A stretch of 64,000 nucleotides of DNA from Harmonia axyridis (taxonomy: Eukaryota > Arthropoda > Insecta > Coleoptera > Coccinellidae), in contig NC_059507.1 in assembly GCF_914767665.1 (NCBI RefSeq), forward strand, positions 23,686,718-23,750,717, written 5' to 3'. A model generated the notes under the pieces. That model worked only from the letters and a program-made list of their open reading frames with translations. It was not told where the DNA came from and did not search any database. Each line of letters opens with the position of its first letter. Position 1 is the stretch's first letter. A program made the position numbers and the translations under genes. This document shows positions 30,935 through 42,791 of this stretch, in pieces.

Positions 30935-32069
30935 TGAAATTCACTATTCAAAAGTCACATACGTTAGAATTTAGTAGAAGCTTGGGTTTTCAACTGAAAA
31001 TGACCTCTTTGTGATTTTTTTTCTCAATATTATGGCAGTCGATTAAAATTAAATTTTTGATATCTTTGTTTTTTTAAGACTTCTTCAGGCAAATCCTGAG
31101 CCAAATAATCGCGGAAATGGAATATTTTTTCCACTCATAATTTCAAAGATTCTCGTAAAAAAAAACCTAATTTCAACATTTTCAGCATAATTCTTTCTCC
31201 CCGCGATCAAAACATAATTTAAACTGAATAGAATCAGAACGAGTGAACGGTTTGGACTCGGTAAGCAATTATGTAGTCGATTTCCTCCTAAAGTACGATC
31301 ATGAGAAGACGATATAGTCCGAGATAACCATCACGGTGGCTGTGTTCATGGACCAGTCGTGAAATTTCAAGATTCCTCTCGAGATGTTACGATGACATGA
31401 TGAATCGCAATCATCTCTTCACGAAAATCTCTTCTCTGTGAACGATGGTCGTCTACCATGGATCTTGATAAGTCTCTTGGCAATTCAGGGGATCGAGAAA
31501 CGGCTACTGACATTGGATATCAATGGCTTCAATACGTGGTGCATCATTATAAGTTGCGACATATACACACATCGTCGAAAGTCTTGGCCCCACTAGGTTT
31601 CTCAAGAAATAAACAATCTATATTCTGAAAAGGAGAAGAATATTTTTCTCTATTTCAACTGCAATATATTTCATAAAAAATCTTTGTTTGATACTGCTTG
31701 CTTTATGCAGGAGCCGACAAAATAGGTAAAATGAGAAAAATCAAATTTATCTCTATTTATTTTTGATTAATTATAGTTATTCCACAACTGATTCCGAATT
31801 CAATAGTCGGTATTACCATCTCTTCTTTCAAACAACTGCACAATACGCCTGGGCATCCCACGAATCAAGTAGTCATTAATGAAATTTTCAGGCATATTGT
31901 TCCATTCTTCCTGAAGAGCTAAACTCAATTCCTGAAAAGTGAGTTTTGGCGATTGGATTTTGCTCTTCTTGAGTAATCCCATTCTCACCATTTCTGGTGA
32001 GTTTGCTGGCTAGTTCATTCTCTGGATATTATTTTCTTGAAGAATGCTTTGAACTCTTCGTGTGCGTTG
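30935..32069. other. No recognisable feature
   Basis: Mixed AT-rich and moderately GC-rich DNA. No repeat, splice-bounded exon or domain was identified; a 63-codon minus frame at 31800-31991 has no recognised motif. Confidence 0.35.
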
Positions 32070-32830
32070 TGGTTTCATCGAGCCAAGTAGCTTGACATTT
32101 TAACCAACTACTTGACTTGAAAATCAAAATCGTGAAAAATAACATACTTGAGCATGACTCGACTTGATTTTAGATATTTATTGCTTGACTTGATATCAAG
32201 ACACTTGGTATTACTTGAGCTTAATATGTACGCGTCGCACGGCATATATTTCTGCAATCTCGTGCGCGCTTAGACTGAATAAGGTGATTCCTCGAGAGCC
32301 GAGAGACTGAAGCATTCGCCAGTGTGACTTTATTAGTAGTTTTCTCACATTAATATGAAATCTATTGGTAGAATTTGGTAGTTTCAGAAAAATCTTTCCA
32401 AACTTGACCAAAAAAGCCAAGGGTTCTTTATCAACGCTAGCATCTTCAGCATCTGTTGAAAGACAATTTTCCAGAGCTGCTATTACAGTCACAAAAACCC
32501 GCAATAGGTTAGGCGATAACTCTATTAATTGCCTCATGTGTTTAAGATCCTGGAGGGAAATTTATTGAATGAAAGAAAGCCTGGAGGTTTCTCAATATTA
32601 AGAAACTCTATGTTCTCATTATTTTTCATTTTATATAGTGATTTAATTTATGTTTCAATTTCAAAAAAGTTGATATGTTCAGTTCATTTATACAATAAGT
32701 TTAATGAATAAAAAGATCCTTCTCATTTCATCATTTTTTATTGATGTGACACTACAAAATGAAACTGCTAAAAATGAAGTAGCTTGATATGATTCAAGTA
32801 CTTGATAAATAAATACTTGACTTGAATTGA
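32070..32830 (+). mobile_element. hAT element remnant, copy 1
   Basis: The left end TTCATCGAGCCAAGTAGCTT matches the ends of copies at 57985-58704 and 61010-62063. CTTGA/TCAAG motifs are dense in both subterminal regions. The centre encodes the hAT dimerisation domain (32365-32570). The shared tail includes TGTGACACTACA.AATGAAAC and ACTTGATAAATAAATACTTG. The catalytic core is missing, so it is non-autonomous. Confidence 0.75.
32365..32570 (+). pseudogene. hAT transposase C-terminal dimerisation domain
   Basis: SLSTLASSASVERQFSRAAI and TVTKTRNRLGDNSINCLM match the conserved end of hAT transposases (P.SS..VER.FS.AG...T..RNRL....L..L). The upstream frame has FRKIFPNLTKKAKG. This ends the protein; the zinc finger and DDE parts are absent. 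Confidence 0.85.
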
Positions 32831-33060
32831 GATTGACTTATGCGCTCATTCTTCCTAAATTGAAACTTCTAATAAGCTCATTAGAAATTTGCTTGTCAAC
32901 TAAATTTCAAGTTTTTAGCTCTTATCGTTCGTGGGAAATAATGACGATTGGACTGTCGGACAAAATAGAATTCAAAAATGGATTCGTCATCTGCGATACA
33001 AACCTTATTTTTCAAAGCAATATATTGACATGACAGACATTTTTTAATTCCGGAAAAAGT

Positions 33061-33139
33061 ACCTCCTCGAGCAGAAATCGAACCCGCAACCCCCGAATCA
33101 CTAGTCCAGCGCTCTCAAAATTCCAGAACCGCTTCTCCC
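33061..33139 (-). mobile_element. tRNA-derived SINE head
   Basis: The minus strand contains a B box (GGGTTCGATTTC), a T-arm-like GCGGG..TCTGC, and an anticodon-arm-like CTGGA-CTAGTGA-TTCGG (Thr AGT-like loop). Upstream is GGGAGAAGCGGTTCTGGAAT, then GAGAGCGC. It is too degenerate for a functional tRNA and continues downstream with GAGGAGGTACTTTTTCC, so a tRNA-derived SINE is the better call. Confidence 0.6.
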
Positions 33140-33304
33140 ATAATCAAATGTTAGTGAAAAGTTAATGTTGAAAAGGAACTTGATTCATCACGATTCTATT
33201 TACCTTTCCTCCAAGTCATCAAGACCCTTATTGGTTCAATTTTCAAGAATTACAGTGTCTATTCCTTTCATATGTAATTAATGAATATGAGAGTTACTAT
33301 AATA

Positions 33305-34469
33305 CTATTTATGTATTGAGAATTAGCAACACTTGCCAGGTGAAATCTGAAATATTGAAATTAAAAATTTGACATTTTTTGTGTAATAAGTACTCATAAT
33401 GTTTTGAATTACGAGCATAATTTTTGTTGCTTACAGTTGATTGAAAATTTCATCTCTGGCAAAATTTGGATTTAACTCGTGAAAATTTTTTTGGCGATGA
33501 AGCACCATTCAAAATTCAACGCATATAACTCCTACACTGAATTCAAACGTGGACGTAGTTCGCTCAAGTACGAAGTTAAAGAAGGTCGTCCAAAATACAT
33601 CATTGTGCCGGAAAATATTGATGCTGTGGGAAAACTAATTGGAGAACATCGTCATATGACATATCAGGAAATCGAGAGATGTTTAAGCATTAGTATGACT
33701 GACATGCATAAGATTTTGCACGATAATTTGTGTGTTCTGTAGCTCTGTTCAAGTTGGATTCCACATTTGTTGATTGATGCTCAAAAAATTGCTCATGTCG
33801 ATTGGTTGCGTAAAATGATTTCGAAATACGACTGTGGTGCATCCAAACCAAAGCAGTATACAATATCGTCACAGGTAACGAGTCGTGAATTTATGCATAT
33901 ACGAGCTAGAAAAAAGGCCAGTCGGCACTTTTGGTGTTTCAATGTTAAGCAAAGCCAATAAAAGTTGTGTGTGTTAAGAACCAAATGTTGGCGTCTTTCT
34001 TTCTAGTCCTGTGGCAATTGAGGCTCATGAAAATCAATAGGCCGTTAATTCAGACTGGTATGAAACCATTTGTATGTCTGAAGTTTTCGGTAAATTGAAA
34101 GAAACAAACCCAAAACGACGAATCATCTTGCATCATGAGAATGCGAGCTCACACACATCAAATGCAATGAAAAATCAAATTAAATGGTCATTCGCCTTAC
34201 AGCCCCGACTTGGCCCCGAATTATTCTTGTCCTTCCCAGAAATTAAAAATAATCTTCCTGGATAACGATTTTAATCGCCCGAAGATGAGATTGAGGCCTT
34301 CAAAACGCATGTTTTAGAACTACCATCTTCTGATTGGAAAAAATGTTTCGAATGATGGTTCAATCACATGCAAAAAAGTGTAGATCTTAAAGGCGATTAT
34401 TTTGAAAAGTAATAAAAATATTTTGCAATTAAATTGCTTGTTTTTTTTGTATTCTCAATACATAAATAG
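33305..34469 (+). mobile_element. Mariner (DD34D) element with perfect TIRs and TA duplications
   Basis: CTATTTATGTATTGAGAAT at 33305-33323 is exactly inverted at 34451-34469, with TA on each side (33303-33304 and 34470-34471). The 1165-bp length is near the size of an intact mariner. It contains a decayed transposase. A second, older copy of the family lies at 49545-50782 on the other strand. Confidence 0.92.
33446..34412 (+). pseudogene. Mariner (DD34D) transposase, catalytically dead
   Basis: GDEAPFK-like and EFKRGRSSLKYEVKEGRPKY lead into VVPENIDAV-like and HRHMTYQEIERCLSIS (HTH). Then come CSRWIPH-like, AQKIAHVDWLRKM, and YNIVTG followed by NES and a stop (normally GDESW). Further on are KRRIILHHENASSHTS (normally HHDN) and a frameshifted third block. 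The C-terminus ends GDYFEK and TAA at 34410-34412. The first two catalytic Asp are replaced (N and E), so the protein cannot work even if frames were continuous. Confidence 0.88.
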
Positions 34470-34471
34470 TA

Positions 34472-35279
34472 TACCTCGTATTCGTACCCTTCTATGAATC
34501 AACAATGAGCTGAATCTAACCTTACATAACTCAACTTTCTATCCAATTTATCCAAACAATCCTCCAAAACGCAAAAACCCCTTTCAAAACTCCTAATAAG
34601 CTCCGAATCACAAGTGTAATCTTCCTAAAGCTCGAACGATTACCATCTGATGCCCATATTACAAGCATTCATCCCGTAAGACAAATAAATCACATTCAAA
34701 TCGCGATTCAAAAGCCTAACAGCGTTAATAAAAGATGTTGGCTGTTCGTAAATCAGTACCGTGTCGTATTGTTGTCTTATTCATATTAACAGAACTGACC
34801 ATTGTTGGCTCGCCCACTGTCTTTCTACATAATCGAACGCTGAGAATATGGAGGAGGTGGAGGAAGAGGCCAAGCCTTGGATCGAAAGGCCTTTTGTTTG
34901 TAATTACTAATAATCATCATGGGCACACGCGTCTGTCCTTTAGAAGGTACGGGAACGGACTTGGAAGTTGACAATGGGCTTCTTCTTGGGTTAAGCTAGG
35001 TTCGAACGAAACAAGTCCAACATAAAAAACAATAACATACATTTTATATTCAGTACTAAAAACAAAAATTTTGGCAGCTTCGTTATAATAGGTATCATAA
35101 TTATTATATAAATTGTTGAATATTATATATTATATATGCACTAGTATTTTTGCAACACAATTCTGCACAAGGGCCAGTTGAGGTATATATATTTATGAAT
35201 GGTTTTCCAATTAGAGATTTCGTGTTGATATTGAAAAAAGTATATCCCAAAAGAAATCAATGCAACTTTATCAACCAAA
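34472..35279. other. No recognisable feature
   Basis: Unassigned AT-rich DNA between a mariner and a mariner scrap. A GGAGGAGGTGGAGGAAGAGG purine-rich run lies at 34850-34869. Confidence 0.35.
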
Positions 35280-35500
35280 TGGCAGCCACAGCTACGGTTA
35301 CAGCATCATATCGTTTTTCATGAAATTCTTCATGACCAGTTCGCACAATTCCGACCGTATGTCTTCGATAGCTTCAAGAAATACATCTCGAAGATCTTGA
35401 ATCGATTGTGGGGCATTGACATAAACATTATCCTTCACCTGTCCCAAAGAAAAAGGGCTAAAAGTGTTAAATCACATGATCTCGTCTCAGTGCCCAATTA
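35280..35500 (-). pseudogene. Mariner (DD41D-type) transposase C-terminal fragment
   Basis: Minus strand reads SCDLTLLALFLW-like, VKDNVYVNAPQSIQDLRDVF, EAIEDIRSEL and MKNFMKNDMML. It matches the C-terminal region of the copies at 40468-40985 (VKDKINANAPQFIQDLKDGI). Only this end is left. Confidence 0.8.
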
Positions 35501-35569
35501 TAATCACCTCTTCGAAAAAAAACACAGCCTGGAAACCTTTCTTGCAGAGGTGTCCCTAGATGAGAACCA

Positions 35570-35700
35570 GGGCAACCCGGCCCACCCAAATCTCTGCTGC
35601 CCACCACCTCTGAAATATCGCTTTAGTAAAAAAAAATACTATTTAACGCAAAGGAGATGGACCCGAAAATCTTGGCCCCCTAAAAATTACCGTTTTTCTA
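35570..35700. repeat. Copy of a C-rich interspersed repeat
   Basis: Shares with 46455-46625 the order CCC(A)CC...TCTGAAATATC.C.T.AG.AAAAAAA.A followed by CC.GAAAATCTTGG.CCCC. Two diverged copies of an unclassified short repeat. Confidence 0.5.
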
Positions 35701-35701
35701 A

Positions 35702-36154
35702 AAATAGTAATTTACGTAACAAGTCCGGAAAATAGGGTTTTTTTGGACGAATAGACAAAATTCCAGGACGAGCATGAGCGAGTCCTGGAAGGCTGTGAGT
35801 CCAAAAAAAACATTTTCAGGCGTGTTGCGTATAATATTTTTTCGGCAACCGTATAGAATAACACTATCGCTGCTGCTTTCCATATTTTATTGCGATTGCG
35901 ATCAAAAAACATGCAAATTGTTGACAACTAATTTCATATGAACTGTCAGCCGTTAACTCGGTTGCTATGGTAATGATCAACTGCATTTATTGAAAATATA
36001 CCTATCAAGATTTTCATATTCACAACGACACAAACAACGTGATTCTTTTCCGGCCTAGTCCGGGAAGTACGTACTTTCCGGACTAGGCCGGGAAATGCTA
36101 CTTTCTCAGAAAATAAGCGTCCGGGAAGTGAATACTTTCCAGACGGTTGCCGAA
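35702..36154 (-). mobile_element. Palindrome-rich module, copy B (tandem)
   Basis: Opposite orientation to copy A (11953-12349). It has the TTACGTAACAAGTCCGG start, the CCAGGACGAGC...GCGAGTCCTGG hairpin, the CTTTCCATATTTTATTGCGA block, the 48-bp palindrome (36047-36094) and the GTCCGGGAAGT hairpin. Relative to A and C it has about 60 extra bases before the palindrome. Directly followed by copy C. Confidence 0.75.
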
Positions 36155-36550
36155 AATAGTAATTTATGTAACAAGTCCGGAAAATAGGGTTTTTTTTGGA
36201 CGAATAGACAAAATTCCAGGACGAGCGTAAGCGAGTCCTGGAAGTCTGTGAGTCCAAAAAAAACCATTTTCGGGCGTGTTGCGTACAATATTTTTTCGGC
36301 AACCATGTAAAATAACACTATCGCTGCTGCTTTCCATATTTCATTACGATTGCGATAAAAAAACATGCAAATTTTTGACAACTAATTTCATATGAACTGT
36401 CAGCCGTTATCTCGGTTGCTATGGATTCTATGATTCTTTTCCGGCCTAGTCCGGGAAGTACGTACTTTCCGGACTAGGCCGGGAAAAGCTACTTTCTCAG
36501 AGAAAAAGCGTCCGGGAAGTGAGCACTTCCCGGACGGTTGCCGAAAAAAT
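36155..36550 (-). mobile_element. Palindrome-rich module, copy C (tandem)
   Basis: Head-to-tail with copy B. Same order of hairpins; the 48-bp palindrome is at 36437-36484. Its ACGAGCGTAAGCGAGTCCTGG hairpin matches copy A exactly in the loop. The near-identical copies suggest recent tandem amplification. Confidence 0.78.
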
Positions 36551-39165
36551 ATATTTTTGCAAAATTGATTGGTTTTTCAGAATGAAGGGGTCAAGAAACA
36601 ATTTCTCACCAATTATTTCTTCCTTTGTTTTCTAGAAAACGGAAATTTTTTTCTTGAAAAATATACTTCATAATATTTTCTTCTATTTTTTGAATGCTCA
36701 ATCGATATTGAATCCAACTATGTGAATATATTGATAGTTTTATATTTATTTCAAGCTAGAAGTACCTACCATTCAAAATCAACTTGAGGATATTCAGATT
36801 CTATATTGGGAAAATATATCCATGTTGTCTATATTTCTATAAATAGTTGATTGTCAAATTTTGAAGTTTTCATTCACGATTATAAAAGAAGCGAAAATAT
36901 TAAGCTTGAAATCCCATCCAAAGCTCTCAATATTTTCTTGGAGAAAGTAGTGTTATTTTGGAAATAAGACAAATAAGACAATATGGATATGTTTTCCGAA
37001 TATGGAATCTGAATTTCCTCAGGTCGATTTTTAATGGAATAGCTGGAGGAGAATATAAAACTACTACTATATTCATATATTCGGATTCAGAATCGATTGT
37101 GCATTTAGAAAATATGAAAAAATATTATGAAGTATATTTTGCAAAAAAAAATGTTTTTGGAAAAACTGTTTTTGCTGAATTCTATTGCCCGTAAAAAGTA
37201 TTATCATACTGATGGGTCACTTTTCAATTTTGCTTGAAGGATAAGCCACACAATCCAGTGACCCCCTTATGTTAAACACCATGAAATTTGTAGAAAAAAG
37301 TGACCTACATAAAAAAGTAGCACAGATCGCAATGATGAAAGTGGGGTATTTCGAAATCAGAATTTCATGGAGATGAGCATAATATAAAAATTGAGCATTC
37401 TCATTTGAAAAAACAGGGTGGCATCGTGTTTCACAACTTTCGGAACAGCCTGTAGAGTCAAAACCAATTTATGCTTTGGCGCTGAGAACTTTCGACTGCG
37501 TCAAAATGTGAATCATTCCAAGAGTTTTCAACCATTTGAGCACTAATAATTCACTCTGTATATTAAGAATAACCATGTCAGGCATTTCGTCTTGATCGCG
37601 ACATCAGAACTATGAATAAATCTAGTAAAATATCGAAAAAAAAGTTGATACCAAGTCAAGAATATTTGAGAGCTCGTAATCAGGATGATCCAGATTTAAG
37701 TGCAATAATTTTAGAGTCAGATAGAACAACTCTTTTCATGAAAAAAAAATTCCTATAAACATATATCCTAACAAGCTTCGTTTTCGAGATACAGGGTGTT
37801 AAAGCTTGAAAAAAAAATCAGGTTTTTAATTATAACTCTAGTATAACTGCATTCATTGTTTTAATTTTTAGGTTTTTTAATTCTTGATAATGTAATGTTT
37901 TGAATTAGGTAAGTGTCTCCTGCCAAAATTATCCAGTGGCGTTGATATGGGGATGCGATGATCCTTTTCGCATCGAAAATCAACACCACTGTCTTTTTTC
38001 GAAATTTTTAATTCATTTCTGAAATAAGCAGAGTTTCATTAAAAAAAAGGTCTGTTGAATTATTTTCATAGAATATACCATTTACGTAATAATCGTGTAC
38101 AAAGTAAATACTATTCACAAAAATCTAGAAAAATCAATTTTTCAAATTTTCCCATTAAAGATGAATAAAAGTACGAAAATTGACGAGTTGTATTATAATG
38201 CTCTCAGATGGCATTCAATTGAACATTTCTGAAAGACATTCAAACAATAAAAAAAAATTTATGTATATTTTTCATTCTTTTTGCATTCATTGCATTTCTA
38301 TGTCAAAGTTATTGCACTAAAATCAGGACCACCCTATATAATCACGATTTTCAGGTTATTCCATTCAGGATATTCTTAAGTGGTAAACTGTAGAAATACG
38401 TTCATTCCGTTAAATTTGCTCTTAAATCCCCCATCTTTTCGGGATCACGGTTTCCGGGTCACCGGGTATATCGGGGAATATTCGTTCAACATCCTCATTT
38501 GGTTATCTGTGTTACTGCGCACCTGGACCCCTCAGTGACGTGGCTGTCTGAAGAAGACAGGAAGAGGAAGTCACTTTTGACAAGACGCTCAATAAATTAA
38601 CCGATATCTAATTCAATATGACAGCTGAACATTGAAATATTTACACTGTCGACAACCGGCACAATAATACAATCGATGCTAAATCTAAATTGAGATGGCA
38701 ACTTGTCAAATTGCTTTCTTGGTGTTTTCCAGCCGATATGCGACTCGGTCGCGCTTTCTCCAAGATGATATATAGGATCTTCGGCTTGCTTTGGGGCGCT
38801 TCTGATTTCCATTTCGAGAAAAAAGTTTGCGCGATTCATCTTCTATAGAAATTAGTTAGAGATACTCGCTGAGTCATTATCAGATTATGCTAATATTGCT
38901 AATCATTTCAACTCGAAATGTGTGTTTTAGATATTCAATCCTCTGTTTTGGATTTATTTCTTTTAATTCGTTCTTATTGTTATATCAATTTTGACTTACG
39001 TTCTTTATTTATTTTATCGTTCATCAAACCGATCGCTCTGTTATTTCGTCACAATATCTGTAATTTTGGTATTCAAAGATCAAGGACTTTTTTGGACAAG
39101 ATACAGCGGCAACTCTGAAAACTTTCGTGACTACAGATTAGAAAATAGCCAACTCAAAAAATCCC
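36551..39165. other. No recognisable gene; one GAGATACAGGGTGTT repeat end
   Basis: TTTCGAGATACAGGGTGTTA at about 37782-37801 is a foldback-type terminus without an identified partner. The stretch 38400-38840 is GC-richer and carries an 80-codon minus frame with no recognised domain. Confidence 0.35.
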
Positions 39166-39200
39166 CTGATGAAGAATCAATAAAGATTCGAAACGTTGGC
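39166..39200 (+). ncRNA. Hammerhead-like string, incomplete
   Basis: CTGATGA, then GAATC and GATTC around AATAAA (helix II, with one extra A before it), then GAAACGTTGG. Core strings are in the right order but no U16.1-H17 with helix III loop and no helix I can be drawn. Probably a relic. Confidence 0.25.
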
Positions 39201-39980
39201 AAATTAAATGAAAGTTTTTGTTCTTTTTTGCTGTTTCACCGGTCGTCAAGCTGTAATTACCTGTTTTTGGTCTGTAATTCTTTTTATCTACTCCTATTGA
39301 AATATAAACTCATTATTCAACTGCTTTTGAGCAATTAATAGTATCTATTAACAAACAGCGTGATTTATAATAACTCACTACTATAACTCACTATTATAAA
39401 TCGGAAAATATGGATCTGTGCTGCTTCTATACTTCTCTGCTTCTATTCGATTGGCCGAAAGGGAACATTCCATTATTGTTATTGAGGGGAGGAATGTCCG
39501 AGGGAATGTCACTTTTGACGTTTTCAAATTAAGTTGATATCTAATTATTGTGAATGTTTTGCTGAAAACGATTAATTCAGATAGTGAAGATGAAATATTA
39601 TAAAGGTATACATTTCCAAAAGACAAACAGCTAATGTTACCATACAGAATTAATTGCCCGAAAAAATATAAAGAAGTTTGAAAAAATTTTCAAGATTGGT
39701 GTAGCAGTAAGATCATTAAGTAATCGTTTACAGGGAATATTTTTTGGTATATTTTAATGCATTTTTGTAGGCAATTATTAAGGTTTTTCAATAAATTTCT
39801 ATGTCTGTACTTTGTACTGGATTCGAGCTAGCCGAAGCTAGTTCGATTGTGATTGGTAGCACTAAGTTTCCATCTCTCTTGTACGGGATCGAGCACATTA
39901 TGTTTATTTCCCGTTCCTTCTGTCTTTATTCTAAGTCTGTATTATTTTCTTAGTATTTATTGATATAGTCGTAGATAAAG
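39201..39980. other. No recognisable feature
   Basis: AT-rich; no repeat or coding motif noted. Confidence 0.35.
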
Positions 39981-40110
39981 TATAGTATTCAACTTGCGGT
40001 AATGGTCATAACTCACTTGATGAATTACAGCACTCGCCTGCGGCTCGTGCTGCAAACATCATCTGCGTGAGTTATGACCTACATTACCGCTCGTTGAATA
40101 ATATACTATA
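39981..40110. repeat. 130-bp imperfect hairpin with GCC-TGC-GGC loop
   Basis: TATAGTATTCAAC, GCGGTAATG and GTCATAACTCAC on the left pair with GTGAGTTATGAC, CATTACCGC and GTTGAATA.TATACTATA on the right. The tip is GCACTCGCCTGCGGCTCGTGC. Arms of about 60 bp with small internal loops. No element ends visible beyond it. Confidence 0.85.
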
Positions 40111-40467
40111 ATTTTGATCCAAACTATAAAGTTCACCTTACTGATGACGAACAACTCAAATTTGATTCTGTTTGTCCGTTTGGCCGTATAGAAGATACCC
40201 TTCTAACGAAACGTAGTGGAAACTTGAACTTTTTAGGATAGGCAAATTCGAAGAAAGGGTTCCATGAATAAAGCTGTTCCAAATGTCGTTTTGTTGTTAA
40301 TATCAAAACTACAGATTTGATCGATATGAAAGTTTGCATTTGGGTGTGAATGGTTTTCCAATGAGGGGTTTCATTTTGAATGTCCTGCCATCTGGGCACA
40401 TTTGAAGCTGTTATCTTTTGATATTTAACAAGTCACAACTGCGCCATTACTGAAACTGGAAAAATAC
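40111..40467. other. No recognisable feature
   Basis: An 88-codon minus frame at 40133-40399 has no recognised motif. Possibly the flank of the mariner remnant that follows. Confidence 0.3.
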
Positions 40468-40985
40468 ATGTTCCAAGAACGTATCGAAATTATTAAAATT
40501 CACTGCAAAAATGGTGAACATTTTGCAGTCACAGTCCGCAAAACTAAAGCACTTTTGCTCCATGGTGAAGTACCTTCTCATCCGGCAATAGTGGAACTGG
40601 TGGAATAATTGATGATGGAAGAATCAAAAACGTATACGTCCCCCAACTGAGAATTTTGCTGCTGTATCCTGTAGTGATCAATGATTTTTTTATGGCCGGA
40701 ATTGAAAGATATTGATTTTCAACATTTCAACATTTGCCACAAAAGTAAAGTAACGTAACATTCGCAATTTTGAAAGAGAAAAAGAGGCGATCAGAATAAT
40801 TGCCTTCTAAAATTTTGGGATTTAACACCTTTAGACATTTTGTTTGGTGCCACGTGAAAGATAAGATAAATGCCAATGCTCCACAATTTATTCAAGACCT
40901 CAAAGATGGAATTCGTGAAGTTATCGAGGATATACAGTTACAAATGGGGGACTTGGTAACAGAAAATTTGATGAAAATGATATGA
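40468..40985 (+). pseudogene. Mariner (DD41D-type) transposase, internally deleted
   Basis: ATG at 40468 begins MFQERIEIIKIHCKNGEHFA and VTVRKTKALL (first HTH); RRPSHPAIVELVE-like follows. Degenerate sequence leads to the third-aspartate block (FWDLTPLDILF-like in a shifted frame). The C-terminus VKDKINANAPQFIQDLKDGI and REVIEDIQLQM is present. Related to 54215-54730. Confidence 0.8.
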
Positions 40986-41109
40986 TGCTGCAACCGAAAC
41001 TATGGTGCCCATTTGGTTGATTTTGTTTTCCATCGATAATGGCATACCCTCCTCTTCACAATGAAATTAACATCCACTGGTGTCTTTTGAAATATAACCT
41101 TTTTTAATA

Positions 41110-41339
41110 TCAAATTGTAACCTCTTTTTATTCCGTGATTATAGATTCGATCAGCATATGAGATTTTGCGTGCATATAGAGAATGGTCATTTCAATCTCC
41201 GTTCGAAATTTAAGAATAATATCGAAAAAAATATCGAAAATATTTTTCCGTCATCACTGGTGCTGATTTGAAAAACAATTCCATGATCCGTGGAAACTTT
41301 CAACTGCATCAAATCATCAAAATCATAAAAATTCAAGAA
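41110..41339. other. No recognisable feature
   Basis: Short unassigned stretch between mariner remnant and segmental duplication. Confidence 0.3.
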
Positions 41340-42216
41340 GAATATTGGGGAATGAATAAACAATACATTACAGACTCACCATGTCAAGTTTCATATGAAA
41401 TTTGACAATAATATCGTCATCAAAACCATAGAAAATTCATGCACACTATTGGAATTTTGATGGGTCAAAAAAACGTATTTACCACAGTTTTTATGTAAAT
41501 AAGTGAATAAATAAATAAAAATAAAACTAATATGTATTTTAATGACAACAGATTTAACTGAACTGAAATTTTGCGTATATCGAAGGAATCATAATTTGAA
41601 GCATTTTGCAAAATTTCTTTATGACAGCTGAAAAATTCAAGAAGAATATCGAACAAAAATCAGTGAACGTGAAGTCAGGAGATTTTCAGCGCTGTTCCAT
41701 TCATTAACCAATTATGCTCACCTGTATATGTGGTAAATGTATTTTTTATCAACTTTCAGTTTTCTGCTTTAAGCTTCTGAGAGGCCTAGGAAAGTCGTCA
41801 TAGAAAACATAACATTACATTAATTTCTAAAATTGCTTGATGATTTATATAAGATTGTCAGGTATTTATCATTTTCGAATTTCTAACAATTTTGTAACCA
41901 TTTGTTCTAATAATGTGAATATATGCGTTCATCTTAGTGCGAGTCTTAGTATGATAATAAAAGCTTGAAAACAAAAAACTTAAGATTTTGCTACGCAACG
42001 TAAATTTCAAATTTCAACTGAAAATGTCAGAAACCTTACTGATGTTCGTTGATCAAAGAAATAGTAAATCTACATTAGTTCAATTAATGTTATTTTTTCC
42101 ACAGATTAACCGAAGGGGTCATAAAAAGGTTGAAACAATACTATCAAGCCACTACACGTGCTCACCATAAAGCCCCTCTTTTGTCGACAACCAGATACAG
42201 ATAATTTTTTTTTCAG

Positions 42217-42359
42217 ATAAGAAGCGTTTGCCCAGCTTCTGCACTCCAGCATTTCTCTAATTGACCAAACAAAGCCTGACTTCTCTGCCAGATACCCTTA
42301 TCCACGCCGTGGATTATCTCTTCACTGACCCAGCACATGCCAAAGAGGCCGAGACAAAA
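42217..42359 (+). other. Exon-like conserved block, copy 1
   Basis: TTTTTTTTTTCAG precedes it and AAAA|GTAAAT follows, so it has acceptor and donor consensus on the plus strand. It is GC-richer than its surroundings. All three plus frames contain a stop, though one is open from the sixth base until a TGA. The minus strand is open throughout (GMCWVSEEIIHGVDKGIWQR, SQALFGQLEKCWSAEAGQ). I cannot identify a family on either strand. Possible exon, pseudoexon or non-coding RNA. Confidence 0.35.
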
Positions 42360-42791
42360 GTAAATCAACAATCATAAAAAATTCAAAAAAAATATTGGAT
42401 AATAAATGAACAATATATTATAGACTTACCATGTCAAGCTTCATATGAAATTTCATTCACACAATCGAAAAAAAAACCTAATATGTATTTTAATGACAAC
42501 AGATTGACTGAACTGAAATTTTGCGTTTATCGAAGGAATCATTATTTAAAGCATTTTGCAAAATTTCTTTATGACAGCTGAAAAATTCATGAAGAATATC
42601 GAGAAAAAATCAGTGAACTTGAAGTCAGGAGATTTTCAGCGCTGTTCCATTCATGAACCAATTAAGCTTATCTGTATATGAGGTAAATGTATTTTTTATC
42701 AACTTTCAGTATTGTGCTTTGAGCTTCTGAGAGGCCTAGGAAAGTCGTTATGGAAAACATAACATTACATTAATTTCTGAAATTACTTAAT

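Noticed and set aside
33061..33139. Functional tRNA-Thr gene
   Set aside because: B box and anticodon-like arm are present, but the D arm and acceptor stem do not pair and the sequence continues as a SINE-like body.
39166..39200. Active hammerhead ribozyme
   Set aside because: CTGATGA and GAAA are present with helix II, but there is an extra base before helix II and no valid helix III, U16.1-H17 or helix I.
42217..42359. U2 snRNA-like start (minus strand TCTCGGCCTCTTTGGC)
   Set aside because: Resembles the U2 5' region for about 15 bases only; the branch-recognition and Sm-site parts do not follow.
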